20,199 nucleotides of DNA from Pirellulaceae bacterium (GTDB lineage: Bacteria > Planctomycetota > Planctomycetia > Pirellulales > Pirellulaceae): positions 1 to 20,199 of the forward strand of contig JABDKS010000919.1 in assembly GCA_013002105.1 (NCBI GenBank), given 5' to 3'. This document shows, piece by piece, positions 7,186 to 15,094 of the stretch (position 1 is the first letter of the stretch; each line of letters opens with the position of its first letter). The position numbers were made by a program, and so were the translations under genes. The notes below the pieces were generated by a model. It was not told where the DNA came from and made no database searches. It worked only from the letters and a program-made list of their open reading frames with translations.

Positions 7186-8169
7186 TCACGCCTTGGTCAA
7201 CTTACGTTTGGCCCAGGCGGCTGCTCCCATGACTCCGGCGTCGTCACCCAATTTCGCCGCGACGACTTCAAAGCGATCCTTGTAAACCGGCATCACATTG
7301 TTTCGCGCCGTTTTGCGCACATTCCGGATGATCAAATCTTCCATCGCCTCGATCAGCCCACCTCCCAGGACAATCTTGTCCGGCGACAGCAGGTGCACCA
7401 CGTTGGCAACGGCGTAGCCGATTGTCTGTGCGGATTCTTCGACCAACCGCTGGACAACCTTATCACCATTCTTGATCGAATCGGCGAGCGCGCCGCTTTT
7501 GATCTCGGCCAGATCCGTACCACTTTCTTTGAACAAGTGCGGCGCATCGCCACGATGAGCTGCCTTGGCGGCTTCAGCGGCGATCGTCAACCGACTCGCT
7601 TCGGCCTCTAACGAACCTGGAAACGCCGAACCGCTTGATTTGTTGCTACCGCTGATCCGCGTGTGTCCGATCTCCATGCAACTGATGCCTGCACCTTGGA
7701 GAATATTGCCTTCGTAAACACACCCGCCGCCGACACCCGTGCCAGGAAAAATCCCGACAACACATCTCGAATCCTTCGCCGCACCGAATTGGTATTCGCC
7801 ATAGACGCCGGCGTCGACGTCGTTGAGCACCACCACAGGACAGCCAAACTTCTTTTTCAAGTCGTGTGCGACTTCGACATCCTTCCAACCCAAGTTGGGA
7901 GTCGACAGCAGGCGACCTTTTTCCAAGTCGATCGGACCGGGACATCCGATGCCAATTCCAGCAATCCGGTCGACATCGATCTCGCACTCTTCGATCAATT
8001 TGGCGATGGTGGATCCGATTCGCGCGATCCCGGCATCCGAACCATCCCGCCCACGAGTTTTGCGGCGACGGCGACCGAGAACTTTCCACTTTTCGTCGTA
8101 GGCGACGGTCAGCATTTTGGTGCCGCCGAGATCGAACCCGATCCAGACGTTTTTCGAATTTGCAGGCAT
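7186..8169 (-). CDS. ROK family sugar kinase (probable glucokinase)
   Basis: This is an ATP-dependent hexose kinase of the ROK family (327 residues), probably making glucose 6-phosphate in the cytoplasm. The phosphate-binding motif GFDLGGTK is at 11-18, GIGCPGPID at 73-81, the catalytic Asp117 in VVLNDVDA, the glycine-rich GTGVGGG at 143-149, and EIGH at 166-169. The C-terminal adenosine motif KIVLGGGL is present. The zinc motif is changed: the family pattern C-x-C-G-x-x-G-C-x-E reads SGSAFPGSLE (179-188), so all three Cys are Ser, while His169 remains. The frame is otherwise intact, so this is a natural variant rather than a broken gene. ROK proteins may also be N-acetylglucosamine or fructose kinases or repressors; there is no N-terminal helix-turn-helix, which excludes a repressor. 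The ATG at 8169 puts the first strand at residue 8. Confidence 0.93.
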   Translation of the reverse strand: MPANSKNVWIGFDLGGTKMLTVAYDEKWKVLGRRRRKTRGRDGSDAGIARIGSTIAKLIEECEIDVDRIAGIGIGCPGPIDLEKGRLLSTPNLGWKDVEVAHDLKKKFGCPVVVLNDVDAGVYGEYQFGAAKDSRCVVGIFPGTGVGGGCVYEGNILQGAGISCMEIGHTRISGSNKSSGSAFPGSLEAEASRLTIAAEAAKAAHRGDAPHLFKESGTDLAEIKSGALADSIKNGDKVVQRLVEESAQTIGYAVANVVHLLSPDKIVLGGGLIEAMEDLIIRNVRKTARNNVMPVYKDRFEVVAAKLGDDAGVMGAAAWAKRKLTKA

Positions 8170-8481
8170 AAAAGCGAGGGTCTATGGATGAAGCCAGGAT
8201 GGCGAGCGGATATCGTGAGCGAACGTTCAGTGAGTTGCTACTGGCTATTTTCCCGCCAACACATCGGGTTGGGATTTCTGTTCAAAGCAGAGCCGAACGT
8301 CCCACCATCATCAACCCGCCTTTTTGCCGATTCACCACTGCTGACAGCCGCCCAGATGCCAGAGAGGCACTTCCAGGTTCCTCTGGTCTGTGGGGGCAAA
8401 AAATCGTTTGGCTGAAATAATCCACAGCCTCGCTGAAATAATCTACAGCCCCCGCGCATCTAGCTAAGTGAAACCTCAGAA
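8170..8481. promoter_or_regulatory. Divergent intergenic region upstream of the sigma factor
   Basis: This 312-base region separates the ROK kinase (-) from the sigma factor operon (+). Its clearest feature is a direct repeat of GCTGAAATAATC-Y-ACAGCC at 8411-8429 and 8432-8450 (21-base period, one difference over 19 bases), ending 31 bases before the sigma factor ATG. The two-turn period and the position suggest an operator or overlapping promoter elements, possibly autoregulation by the encoded sigma factor. The rest of the region (8170-8400) shows nothing I can name. Confidence 0.45.
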
Positions 8482-9018
8482 ATGAGCCCGAATCCCCCCG
8501 ATTCCGACGCGGAAGACGACGCCCCATCGTGGCCGGATGTCTTCGAGGCGTGCAAGTCGGGCCTGACGGCCTTTCTGAGAGGTCGATTGCGTCAGGAAGC
8601 CGATGTGGAGGATTGTTTGCAAGTGGTCTGGATGAAGATGTCCCAGGCCGGAGGGGAAGTGTCACCGGCGGCCCGACGAGCTTGGCTGTTTCGAGTGGCG
8701 GCCAATGAATCGGCACGAATCTGGCGAAGCCATTCGACGACCAAGCGGGTGCTGGAAAAGCAGGCTGACAACCTTCAAGAAACCACAACCGATCGCGCCA
8801 GTGACAAAATCATCGATCGCGAGACGGCAGAACGCCTCCGAGCAGAGATCGAACAATTACCCGAGACAACACAACAAATTCTTCGGCTCCGAATCGACGA
8901 TAACCTGACCTTTCAACAAATTGCTGATCAACTGAATCTTCCGTTGGGAACAACGCTCAGTCGCATGCGACGGGCTCTGGATCGACTGAGAAGCTCGGTC
9001 GATTCCAACGAAGAATGA
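8482..9018 (+). CDS. ECF-type RNA polymerase sigma factor
   Basis: This 178-residue sigma-70-family factor of the extracytoplasmic-function type has only regions 2 and 4. Region 2 (about 20-90) contains DVEDCLQVVWMKM (41-53), matching the 'D-x-E-D-x-x-Q-x-x-W/F' core-binding helix, and AWLFRVAANESARIWR (67-82), the -10 recognition helix. After a polar linker, region 4 (about 118-172) has LPETTQQILRLR, then the helix-turn-helix LTFQQIADQLNLPLGTTLSRMRRAL. It would direct RNA polymerase to a small regulon, most likely including its own operon. The next gene, 28 bases downstream, encodes a one-pass membrane protein in the usual place of the anti-sigma factor. Planctomycetes carry many such factors; the subgroup cannot be assigned by eye. 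Confidence 0.95.
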   Translation: MSPNPPDSDAEDDAPSWPDVFEACKSGLTAFLRGRLRQEADVEDCLQVVWMKMSQAGGEVSPAARRAWLFRVAANESARIWRSHSTTKRVLEKQADNLQETTTDRASDKIIDRETAERLRAEIEQLPETTQQILRLRIDDNLTFQQIADQLNLPLGTTLSRMRRALDRLRSSVDSNEE

Positions 9019-9046
9019 ATAACGAATCATCGAATATCAAATCATC

Positions 9047-9628
9047 ATGAACATGGATTCCTCCTCTGCCGGCGACTCCAATGATCATGCGTCCTCGAGC
9101 GGAAACGCGTTGAGTGATGCAGATCGTGATCGTAGCCTCCAGTATTTGCTGGGCGAATTGTCGCCCGGCGAATCGGCGACTTTCGAAAAACAACTCGCCC
9201 AGTCCTCGGCCTTGTCCGATGTGTTCGTCCAGCAATCGGAAATTGTTTGTCAGCTTTCCGCAATCGACCTTGCTGATTCGTACCCGGCGATCCAATCGGC
9301 ACACAACTCTTCACTTCCCGGCTCTGCCACTGCTCGCTGGTCACGCGTGTTGGTCGCTTTGGCGGCTTGTCTGCTCCTGGCTTACATCGGATTTGCACTG
9401 CTGCCATCCGAACCCTCCCAGACAACCGCAGTCCTGCCTCCTGTCTCAATCGAAGAAGACTTGCTGATCGCCAGAGCCTGGGCGGATACGAACGCCTACG
9501 TGGAACCGTCGGCCTTAGACTTAGAGGTCGAGTCAGAATTGAATGTTCTGTCCGATGATGAACTAGAAGGATCCTCCCTGTCTTGGGTGATCTCCGCCAT
9601 CGAAACGGGAGGTTCCATTGATGGTTGA
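9047..9628 (+). CDS. Putative anti-sigma factor (one-pass membrane protein)
   Basis: 193 residues. The N-terminal part (about 22-75) is soluble, with LQYLLGELSPGESATFEKQL, a pattern typical of cytoplasmic anti-sigma domains in planctomycetes (short helix, 'GEL-P-E', then a helix). One hydrophobic segment, VLVALAACLLLAYIGFALL, spans about 101-119, and the remaining 74 residues are acidic (LDLEVESEL, LSDDELEG) and should face outside the cytoplasm. There is no HxxxCxxC zinc motif, so it is not a ZAS-type anti-sigma factor. Its role is inferred from the domain order and its place directly behind the sigma gene. A second in-frame ATG lies two codons in. The frame overlaps the next gene by 8 bases, which suggests translational coupling. 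Confidence 0.75.
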   Translation: MNMDSSSAGDSNDHASSSGNALSDADRDRSLQYLLGELSPGESATFEKQLAQSSALSDVFVQQSEIVCQLSAIDLADSYPAIQSAHNSSLPGSATARWSRVLVALAACLLLAYIGFALLPSEPSQTTAVLPPVSIEEDLLIARAWADTNAYVEPSALDLEVESELNVLSDDELEGSSLSWVISAIETGGSIDG

Positions 9629-10343
9629 ATCGATCGTTAAATCGACCTTGATGGCTTGCCTTCTTGGCACACCCCTCTTTGCGATCACTTTGGCAATCTC
9701 GGCGATAGGTCCACCGACCGCGTCAGCAGCCACTCCCACCACCGCCTCGAAACTACTTGCCGATGTCTCCGGCACAGCGGTAACGAAATCCAAATCGCGC
9801 GATGCGTCGGATCGTATTGCCGCAACCACCGTGGATGCCGATCAAGAACGGGCCGCTACTGAGTTGGTTCAAACTCACCTGCCTGAATTGACGAAACTGC
9901 TCGACCGACTCAAACAGGATGACCAACGTCAATACAACCTTGCGATACGCGATCTCGCCAAGTCGGCTCGCCGTTTGGATATGGCAAAAAATCGTGATCA
10001 AGAATTCTACGAGATCGAAGTTGAACTGCTGAAAACACAATCCAGCATCAAACTGCTGACCGCCAAATTAAAGGTCCGCGATAATCAAGCCGACCGAGAA
10101 TCGCTGCGGCAAGCAGCTCAAAGATTCCAGGACGCAGAGCTCGCCAAAGCGAGATACAACATCCGTATGCTCAAAGAGCGAGTCGAACGCACTGAACAGC
10201 TACTCGCGACCGCCAACAAACGGCTCGCGTCGATCGAAGACGATCGTCAGTCCCACCTCGAAAAAAAATACACTGGGTTTCTTCGTAGTGCAGGCCGGCA
10301 TTCCAATGCCGACCCCAAGCCGAAATCGAAGAAGAAAAATTAG
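9621..10343 (+). CDS. Exported coiled-coil protein
   Basis: The protein has 240 residues. The ATG at 9621 is preferred to the TTG immediately before it; GGGAGG at 9607-9612 is a good ribosome binding site with an 8-base spacer. Residues 1-35 form a signal peptide or N-terminal anchor (KSTLMACLLGTPLFAITLAI, then a likely cleavage after T-A-S-A). Residues about 75-215 are almost all helical and charged, with heptad-like spacing (LPELTKLLDRLKQDD, then LLKTQSSIKLLTAKLKV, then IRMLKERVERTEQLLATANKRL), consistent with a coiled coil. The tail is basic (KPKSKKKN). No family is recognised. It overlaps the putative anti-sigma gene, so it is probably co-translated and may act in the same envelope pathway. 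Confidence 0.8.
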   Translation: MVESIVKSTLMACLLGTPLFAITLAISAIGPPTASAATPTTASKLLADVSGTAVTKSKSRDASDRIAATTVDADQERAATELVQTHLPELTKLLDRLKQDDQRQYNLAIRDLAKSARRLDMAKNRDQEFYEIEVELLKTQSSIKLLTAKLKVRDNQADRESLRQAAQRFQDAELAKARYNIRMLKERVERTEQLLATANKRLASIEDDRQSHLEKKYTGFLRSAGRHSNADPKPKSKKKN

Positions 10344-10439
10344 AACCTGGTTTCAGTCGCGAATCCTCGCCTGGCTCAAAAACATTCCTTTCCGAACACA
10401 TTGTTCCAACGTCTTTCCACTTACGTTTGGTACCCACCT

Positions 10440-13256
10440 ATGAAACGAATCAATCGTACGCGTGTGCTGCAAAGTACATTTACGTTTGGTCTTACCATGT
10501 TGCTTGTCACGTCGACAACGGCGTCGGCTGAACCGATCAACGCCAACATCACAAAAACGACGGCGGCGACGCCCATCGCACCGTTGAGCCAGCGGTTTGC
10601 CGATGCTGACACCCAAGCTGTTCCGGATTTTCAAAAGCACGTGGTGCCACTGCTGGGACGACTGGGCTGTAACGGACGTGCGTGTCACGGTTCGTTCCAA
10701 GGTCGCGGTGGATTTCAGCTTTCGCTGTTCGGCTACGATTTCAAGAGCGATCACGCGGCATTGCTGGAGGAAAACAGCGGCCGAATCGATTTGGATGACA
10801 TCGACGAGAGCTTGATGCTTGCCAAACCGAGTGACGCCGATATGCACGAGGGCGGCAAGCGTTTTGACAAGGGCAGTTGGCAGCATCACGTGTTGCGTAG
10901 CTGGGTCTCCAACGGAGCAAAATTTGATCACGAACAACCTCTGAAACTCCAGCAGTTAGAAATTGTCCCCAATGAAATTCTTTTTTCGGACGATGGCGAA
11001 ACTGTCCAACTGAGAGCATTCGCGCATTGGCAGGATGGAACCGTCGAAGACGTCACTGAGATCTGCCGATTCAGCAGTAACGATGACTCGATCGCCGCGA
11101 TCGACGAAAAGGGCCACATTACAGCGGGCGATCAAGGTGACACACACGTCGTTGTTTATTACGACGTCGCCGTCGTACCAGTCCCCGTAATCCGTCCGAT
11201 CGGTCCATCGCAACAGACAGCTTCGCAATCCGACAAGCCGATTGATCAGTTGGTGCAACAAAAGCTGGACAAGTTGGGCGTGTCGCCATCGGAACTGTGT
11301 ACCGATGCGGAATTCATCCGACGCGTATCGCTGGACATCACCGGAATCCTGCCATCAGGCGAGCGTGTTCGCGAATTCCTAGCCGACAATTCACCTGACA
11401 AACGCAAAAACCTGGTCGACGAACTGCTGCAATCTCCCGGCTACGCTGCCTGGTGGGCAACGCGATTTTCTGACTGGACTGGCAATAGCGAAGAACAACT
11501 CAACAATGTCCTGCCGGTCCGCGGCGCCGCAGCACGAATCTGGCACGAATGGCTACGCGCACGACTGCAAAAGAACGTGCCCTACGATCAAATCATCGAG
11601 GGAATCGTCGAAGCAAAAAGTCGTAACGAAGGCGAAAGCTATCGGGAGTACTGCCAAGAAATGACCGAGGCATGTAAGCCTGGCAATGAAGCGAAATTCG
11701 CCGATCGTGAAGGGTTGCCAATGTTTTGGGCCCGTCGCAACTTTGCCAAACCCGAAGAGCGGGCCATCGGTTTTGCTTACACGTTCCTGGGTGTTCGCAT
11801 CGAATGTGCTCAGTGTCACAAGCATCCCTTTGATCAATGGTCCAAAGATGACTTTGATCAGTTTGCCAAACTTTTTGCACCGATGCGTTACAACCAAAAT
11901 CTGGTTGCTGCCGATGCCAAGGCAGAGCGTCAAAAGATGCTGGATGCGATCACCAAAGGCAAGAAACTGCGAGGCGGCGATCTGCGAAAAGCACTTTACA
12001 GTGCCGCCAAGAATGGGGACGTCATTCCCTTTGGTGAGCTTACGGTGACGACTCGCGCCGTCAACGACAGAACAATGAAGGCTCGCGCGGCCGCCATTAA
12101 GAAGGGCCGCAAAGTTCCACCGCTGAATATTCCCAAGGGAACGATCCTGGGCGGTGAACCACTGGACCTGGACAAAGATCCCCGACCGGCGCTGATGGCA
12201 TGGTTGCGAAGCCCTGAAAATCCATATTTTGCCAAAGCCATCGTCAATCGTGTTTGGAGTAACTATTTCGGCATCGGGATTGTTGACCCAACTGACGACA
12301 TGAATTTGGCCAATCCACCCAGCAACGCACCGTTGTTGGATCACTTGGCCAGCGAGTTGATTGCGCACGATTTTGACTTGCAATGGCTCCATCGTGAAAT
12401 TGTGCTCAGCGACACCTATCAGCGCAGCGCCGATACCAACGAGTCCAATGCGATGGATCGAGTCAATTTTTCGCATCACATCCCACGTCGTTTACCAGCC
12501 GAAGTCGTTTATGACTCGGTGGTCTTGGCGACCGGATCGGATACCAAGGCCAGAGAGATACGCGACGAAGTGAACGCGATGGCGATTGCCGAAGCCAAAC
12601 CACGTGGACGCAACCGACAAGACTTTGCTTTGGAAGTCTTTGGGCAAAGCATCCGCGAAACCAATTGTGATTGCGATCGAAGCGACGCACCAAGCTTGTT
12701 GCAGTCCATTTACTTGCGAAACGATGTCGAAATGCATCAGCGTTTGACCGCCAAAGAGGGCTGGGTGGCACAAGCCTGTCAATCGCTTGGTGTTCCCGGC
12801 CCAACTGCCAACATCAATCCAAGACAAGCGGCCAACGAGCGGCAAGCCATGTCAATGCGAAAGCAAATCGTCAACCGCATCGAGCAATTTAAAAAGACGC
12901 CCGTCGATCGACAAAAAAAGCTTCGCCAGGGAATGCAAAAACAGTACGTCAACGCCAAGTCTCGCATGAAAAAACTGGGGTACTCCATACCTCCGTTTAA
13001 TGAATTGATCGAGAATCCCAAAGCGTGGCTGAAGGCCGACTTGGCGTCAGCAACTAAGTCCGACAGCAAGACTGCAACACGCACCGTCGAAGACTTGGTC
13101 CAGGATGTCTACCTGCGAACACTCAGTCGGTTCCCCGACAAAGACGAGACCGAAATCTCGGTTGCTTTCATCGAAGAGTCCGAAACGCCCGCCCAAGGCA
13201 TCGAGTCGTTGCTGTGGGCCCTGGTGAACACGAAAGAATTCATCATCTCCCACTAG
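10440..13256 (+). CDS. Planctomycete cytochrome-like DUF1549/DUF1553 protein
   Basis: 938 residues from the ATG at 10440; the frame is open further upstream (TTG at 10401), but this ATG begins a clear signal peptide ending TTASA at residue 30. Order of parts: a cytochrome-like segment with CNGRACH (C77, C82, H83) followed by GRGGFQLSLFGYD; a bacterial Ig-like (Big_2-type) stretch at about 174-250; DUF1549 (PSCyt2) from about 266, which holds CAQCHKHPFDQW with the haem-type C-x-x-C-H at 456-460; then DUF1553 (PSD1) from about 571 (DPRPALMAWL, NRVWSNYFGIGIV, SDTYQRS). Only the second motif has the standard c-type haem spacing; the first, CxxxxCH, is the form typical of this family. The function is unknown; the protein is probably periplasmic and possibly redox-active. 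A DUF1501 protein follows, the usual planctomycete pairing. Confidence 0.95.
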   Translation: MKRINRTRVLQSTFTFGLTMLLVTSTTASAEPINANITKTTAATPIAPLSQRFADADTQAVPDFQKHVVPLLGRLGCNGRACHGSFQGRGGFQLSLFGYDFKSDHAALLEENSGRIDLDDIDESLMLAKPSDADMHEGGKRFDKGSWQHHVLRSWVSNGAKFDHEQPLKLQQLEIVPNEILFSDDGETVQLRAFAHWQDGTVEDVTEICRFSSNDDSIAAIDEKGHITAGDQGDTHVVVYYDVAVVPVPVIRPIGPSQQTASQSDKPIDQLVQQKLDKLGVSPSELCTDAEFIRRVSLDITGILPSGERVREFLADNSPDKRKNLVDELLQSPGYAAWWATRFSDWTGNSEEQLNNVLPVRGAAARIWHEWLRARLQKNVPYDQIIEGIVEAKSRNEGESYREYCQEMTEACKPGNEAKFADREGLPMFWARRNFAKPEERAIGFAYTFLGVRIECAQCHKHPFDQWSKDDFDQFAKLFAPMRYNQNLVAADAKAERQKMLDAITKGKKLRGGDLRKALYSAAKNGDVIPFGELTVTTRAVNDRTMKARAAAIKKGRKVPPLNIPKGTILGGEPLDLDKDPRPALMAWLRSPENPYFAKAIVNRVWSNYFGIGIVDPTDDMNLANPPSNAPLLDHLASELIAHDFDLQWLHREIVLSDTYQRSADTNESNAMDRVNFSHHIPRRLPAEVVYDSVVLATGSDTKAREIRDEVNAMAIAEAKPRGRNRQDFALEVFGQSIRETNCDCDRSDAPSLLQSIYLRNDVEMHQRLTAKEGWVAQACQSLGVPGPTANINPRQAANERQAMSMRKQIVNRIEQFKKTPVDRQKKLRQGMQKQYVNAKSRMKKLGYSIPPFNELIENPKAWLKADLASATKSDSKTATRTVEDLVQDVYLRTLSRFPDKDETEISVAFIEESETPAQGIESLLWALVNTKEFIISH

Positions 13257-13335
13257 CCCCACCTCTCCCACTGCCGATCCAGTGGCGAGCCAACCAACCC
13301 AATTCATTTTCAACGTAAACAGTGAGCTCAAGAAC

Positions 13336-14640
13336 ATGAAATTCCATCGAACCTGTGACGGCGTTCAACGCCGCGACATGCTCAAAGCGGGTGCTCTTAC
13401 CGTCGGCGGTTTGACGCTGGGCACTTACAATCGCATGGCCGCTGCCGGCCAAGTTGATCCGGGCCGAGCCAAACGAGCGATCTTTATCGAACTCAACGGT
13501 GGCCCGTCCCACATGGATACGTTTGATCTGAAACCCAACGCTCCGGACGAAGTTCGTGGGTCGTTCAAACCGATCAACACGAACGTGTCGGGAATTCAGA
13601 TTTCCGAGCACCTGCCCAAACTGGCTCAATGTCAAGATAAGTTTGCGATCTTGCGAGGTGTCAGTCATACCTTGGCCGCTCACCGCCTGGGTCGCGAATA
13701 CGTCAACACGGGCAGCAAACCGATTCCCGCGTTGGAGTATCCCAGTTACGGCGCTGTGATGGCCAAGGAGCGTCCCGCCGACGCCGACATCCCGACCCAG
13801 GTGGCCGTTCCCCGCGCCGGACATGGACCAGGATTCTTAGGAATTCGTCACGCGGCATTGGAAACCAATTCCTCGCCTTCGTTTGGCCAACCCTACTCGG
13901 TCCGCGGAATCTCGCTGGCCGGTGGTATTGGTGTCGATGAAGTCAAGCGACGCCAAACGTTGCTGCGAAAACTCGATCGCCGGTTCGCCCAACTGGAAAA
14001 GAACGACCAGCTACTCGATGGTCTCGATCAGTTCGGCGAACAAGCCTATTCGATGATCACGTCACCGCGTGCTCGAAAAGCATTTGATATCAGCCAGGAG
14101 CCCGAAAGTTTTGCCAAGATGTTTGGCGAAGAATCCTTCGGCCAAAGCTGTTTGTTGGCGTTGCGATTGGTGGAATCGGGTGTCAGCTTAGTCAGCCTCC
14201 AATTAGGCGGCTGGGACACGCACCAGGACAACTGGACCAAACTCAAGGAAAACAACCTGCCCAAGCTGGATGCGGGGCTCAGCGGGCTGTTGACGGGCTT
14301 GGAACAACGCGGCATGCTCGAATCGACTGCGGTCTTTGTGACCGGAGAATTCGGGCGGACCCCCAAGATCAATTCTCGCACCGCCGAAGGCGGTCGCGAC
14401 CATTATCCGCGTTGCATGTTCATGCTGATGGCTGGCGGAGCCGTTCGTGGCGGTCAGGTCATTGGCGAGAGCGATGACACCGCATCGGGGCCACGTCACG
14501 AGGGAATCTCGCCGGATGATGTTGCGGCCAGCTTCTACTACAACTTGGGCATCGACCCCACTTTGGAATACGACACCAACACCGGCCGTCCCATCACGTT
14601 GGTTCGTGATGGCAAGATCATCGACCAGCTATTCTCATAG
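13336..14640 (+). CDS. DUF1501 family exported protein
   Basis: 434 residues from the ATG at 13336; a GTG at 13282 is possible but would precede the export signal by 18 extra residues. RRDMLKAGALTVGG (12-25) is a twin-arginine-type signal, so the protein is probably exported folded. Conserved parts of the family are visible: FIELNGGPSHMDTFDLKP (50-67), AHRLGREYVNTG, GYDxH-like LGGWDTHQDNW, VFVTGEFGRTPK and GRDHYP. DUF1501 proteins are distantly related to the alkaline phosphatase/sulfatase superfamily, with candidate metal ligands among these Asp and His residues; the substrate is unknown. The gene starts 79 bases after the DUF1549/DUF1553 gene on the same strand, and the terminator at 14738-14775 closes the operon. 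The pair is very common in planctomycetes and probably acts together in the envelope. Confidence 0.95.
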   Translation: MKFHRTCDGVQRRDMLKAGALTVGGLTLGTYNRMAAAGQVDPGRAKRAIFIELNGGPSHMDTFDLKPNAPDEVRGSFKPINTNVSGIQISEHLPKLAQCQDKFAILRGVSHTLAAHRLGREYVNTGSKPIPALEYPSYGAVMAKERPADADIPTQVAVPRAGHGPGFLGIRHAALETNSSPSFGQPYSVRGISLAGGIGVDEVKRRQTLLRKLDRRFAQLEKNDQLLDGLDQFGEQAYSMITSPRARKAFDISQEPESFAKMFGEESFGQSCLLALRLVESGVSLVSLQLGGWDTHQDNWTKLKENNLPKLDAGLSGLLTGLEQRGMLESTAVFVTGEFGRTPKINSRTAEGGRDHYPRCMFMLMAGGAVRGGQVIGESDDTASGPRHEGISPDDVAASFYYNLGIDPTLEYDTNTGRPITLVRDGKIIDQLFS

Positions 14641-14737
14641 GCTGCCCGGATACTCTGGCAGGCTTGACGGCGTTCATTCGCGAAGGGGCGCTCGTTTGTC
14701 AAAAGACGGACCACGGTCATTGGTCCATTCGAAATAG

Positions 14738-14775
14738 AAACAGCCGCCCGAGCATATGCTTCGGGCGGCTGTTTT
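14738..14775. terminator. Bidirectional Rho-independent terminator
   Basis: A perfect 14-bp stem (AAACAGCCGCCCGA at 14738-14751 with TCGGGCGGCTGTTT at 14761-14774) encloses a 9-base loop. The T-run at 14772-14775 serves the plus-strand sigma/DUF1501 block. On the minus strand the stem is followed by TTTCTATTTC, so the same hairpin can stop transcription coming from the Cys-rich gene. Confidence 0.92.
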
Positions 14776-14913
14776 CATGGATTGGGTGAGTCTACGCGTC
14801 TTGTTTCATACGCGGCGCTAAATGAGAAGGGCCATGGTGAAGCCCTCCCTGCCTCACCATGGCCCATCAATGCTGGAACGATGGCACCGATCGTTCCACC
14901 CTCCCAATCCATG
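14776..14913. other. Nested inverted repeats (possible structured RNA)
   Basis: An outer 11-bp stem (CATGGATTGGG at 14776-14786 with CCCAATCCATG at 14903-14913) encloses two exact hairpins: GGGCCATGGTGA (14829-14840) with TCACCATGGCCC (14854-14865), and TGGAACGAT (14874-14882) with ATCGTTCCA (14890-14898). Together they can form a junction with at least two arms. I do not recognise a known RNA family (tmRNA, RNase P, 6S and SRP RNA were considered). Which strand is transcribed is unclear; it might be part of the 3' untranslated region of the Cys-rich gene. Confidence 0.5.
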
Positions 14914-15001
14914 GTAGTAGATCTATCGGCACAACCGACCTACGGCCTGTAACGCATTCGCGCCACAGTCGCAATTTTTTTGTGGTGACCGACAACCTGA
15001 A

Positions 15002-15052
15002 TTTTGACGCGGTTTGGCTGACGATCGGTCAGCCAGCGTGCCGGCGTCAAAA
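15002..15052 (-). terminator. Two-level hairpin downstream of the Cys-rich gene
   Basis: The outer 9-bp stem (TTTTGACGC at 15002-15010 with GCGTCAAAA at 15044-15052) encloses an inner 8-bp hairpin (TGGCTGAC at 15015-15022 with GTCAGCCA at 15028-15035, loop GATCG). It lies 43 bases beyond the stop of the minus-strand gene, where a terminator or 3'-end stabiliser is expected. There is no long T-run after it on the minus strand, so the terminator role is uncertain. Confidence 0.5.
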
Positions 15053-15094
15053 ACGAGCATTACCACGGATTTGTGGTTTCACGCCGCCTGGAAT

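Larger units (their letters stand above)
14641..15094. other. Convergent intergenic region rich in hairpins
   Basis: This 454-base stretch separates the DUF1501 gene (+) from the Cys-rich protein gene (-). It holds a strong terminator (14738-14775), a nested group of hairpins (14776-14913) and another two-level hairpin (15002-15052). I find no credible protein-coding frame. The density of exact inverted repeats exceeds what one terminator for each gene would need. Confidence 0.75.

Noticed and set aside
11553..12479. Minus-strand open frame of 308 codons inside the DUF1549/DUF1553 gene
   Set aside because: The plus-strand product has a signal peptide and all family motifs; the minus frame has none.
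14776..14913. Known RNA such as tmRNA, 6S or SRP RNA at the nested hairpins
   Set aside because: None of the conserved sequence signatures of these RNAs is visible and the helix layout does not match.
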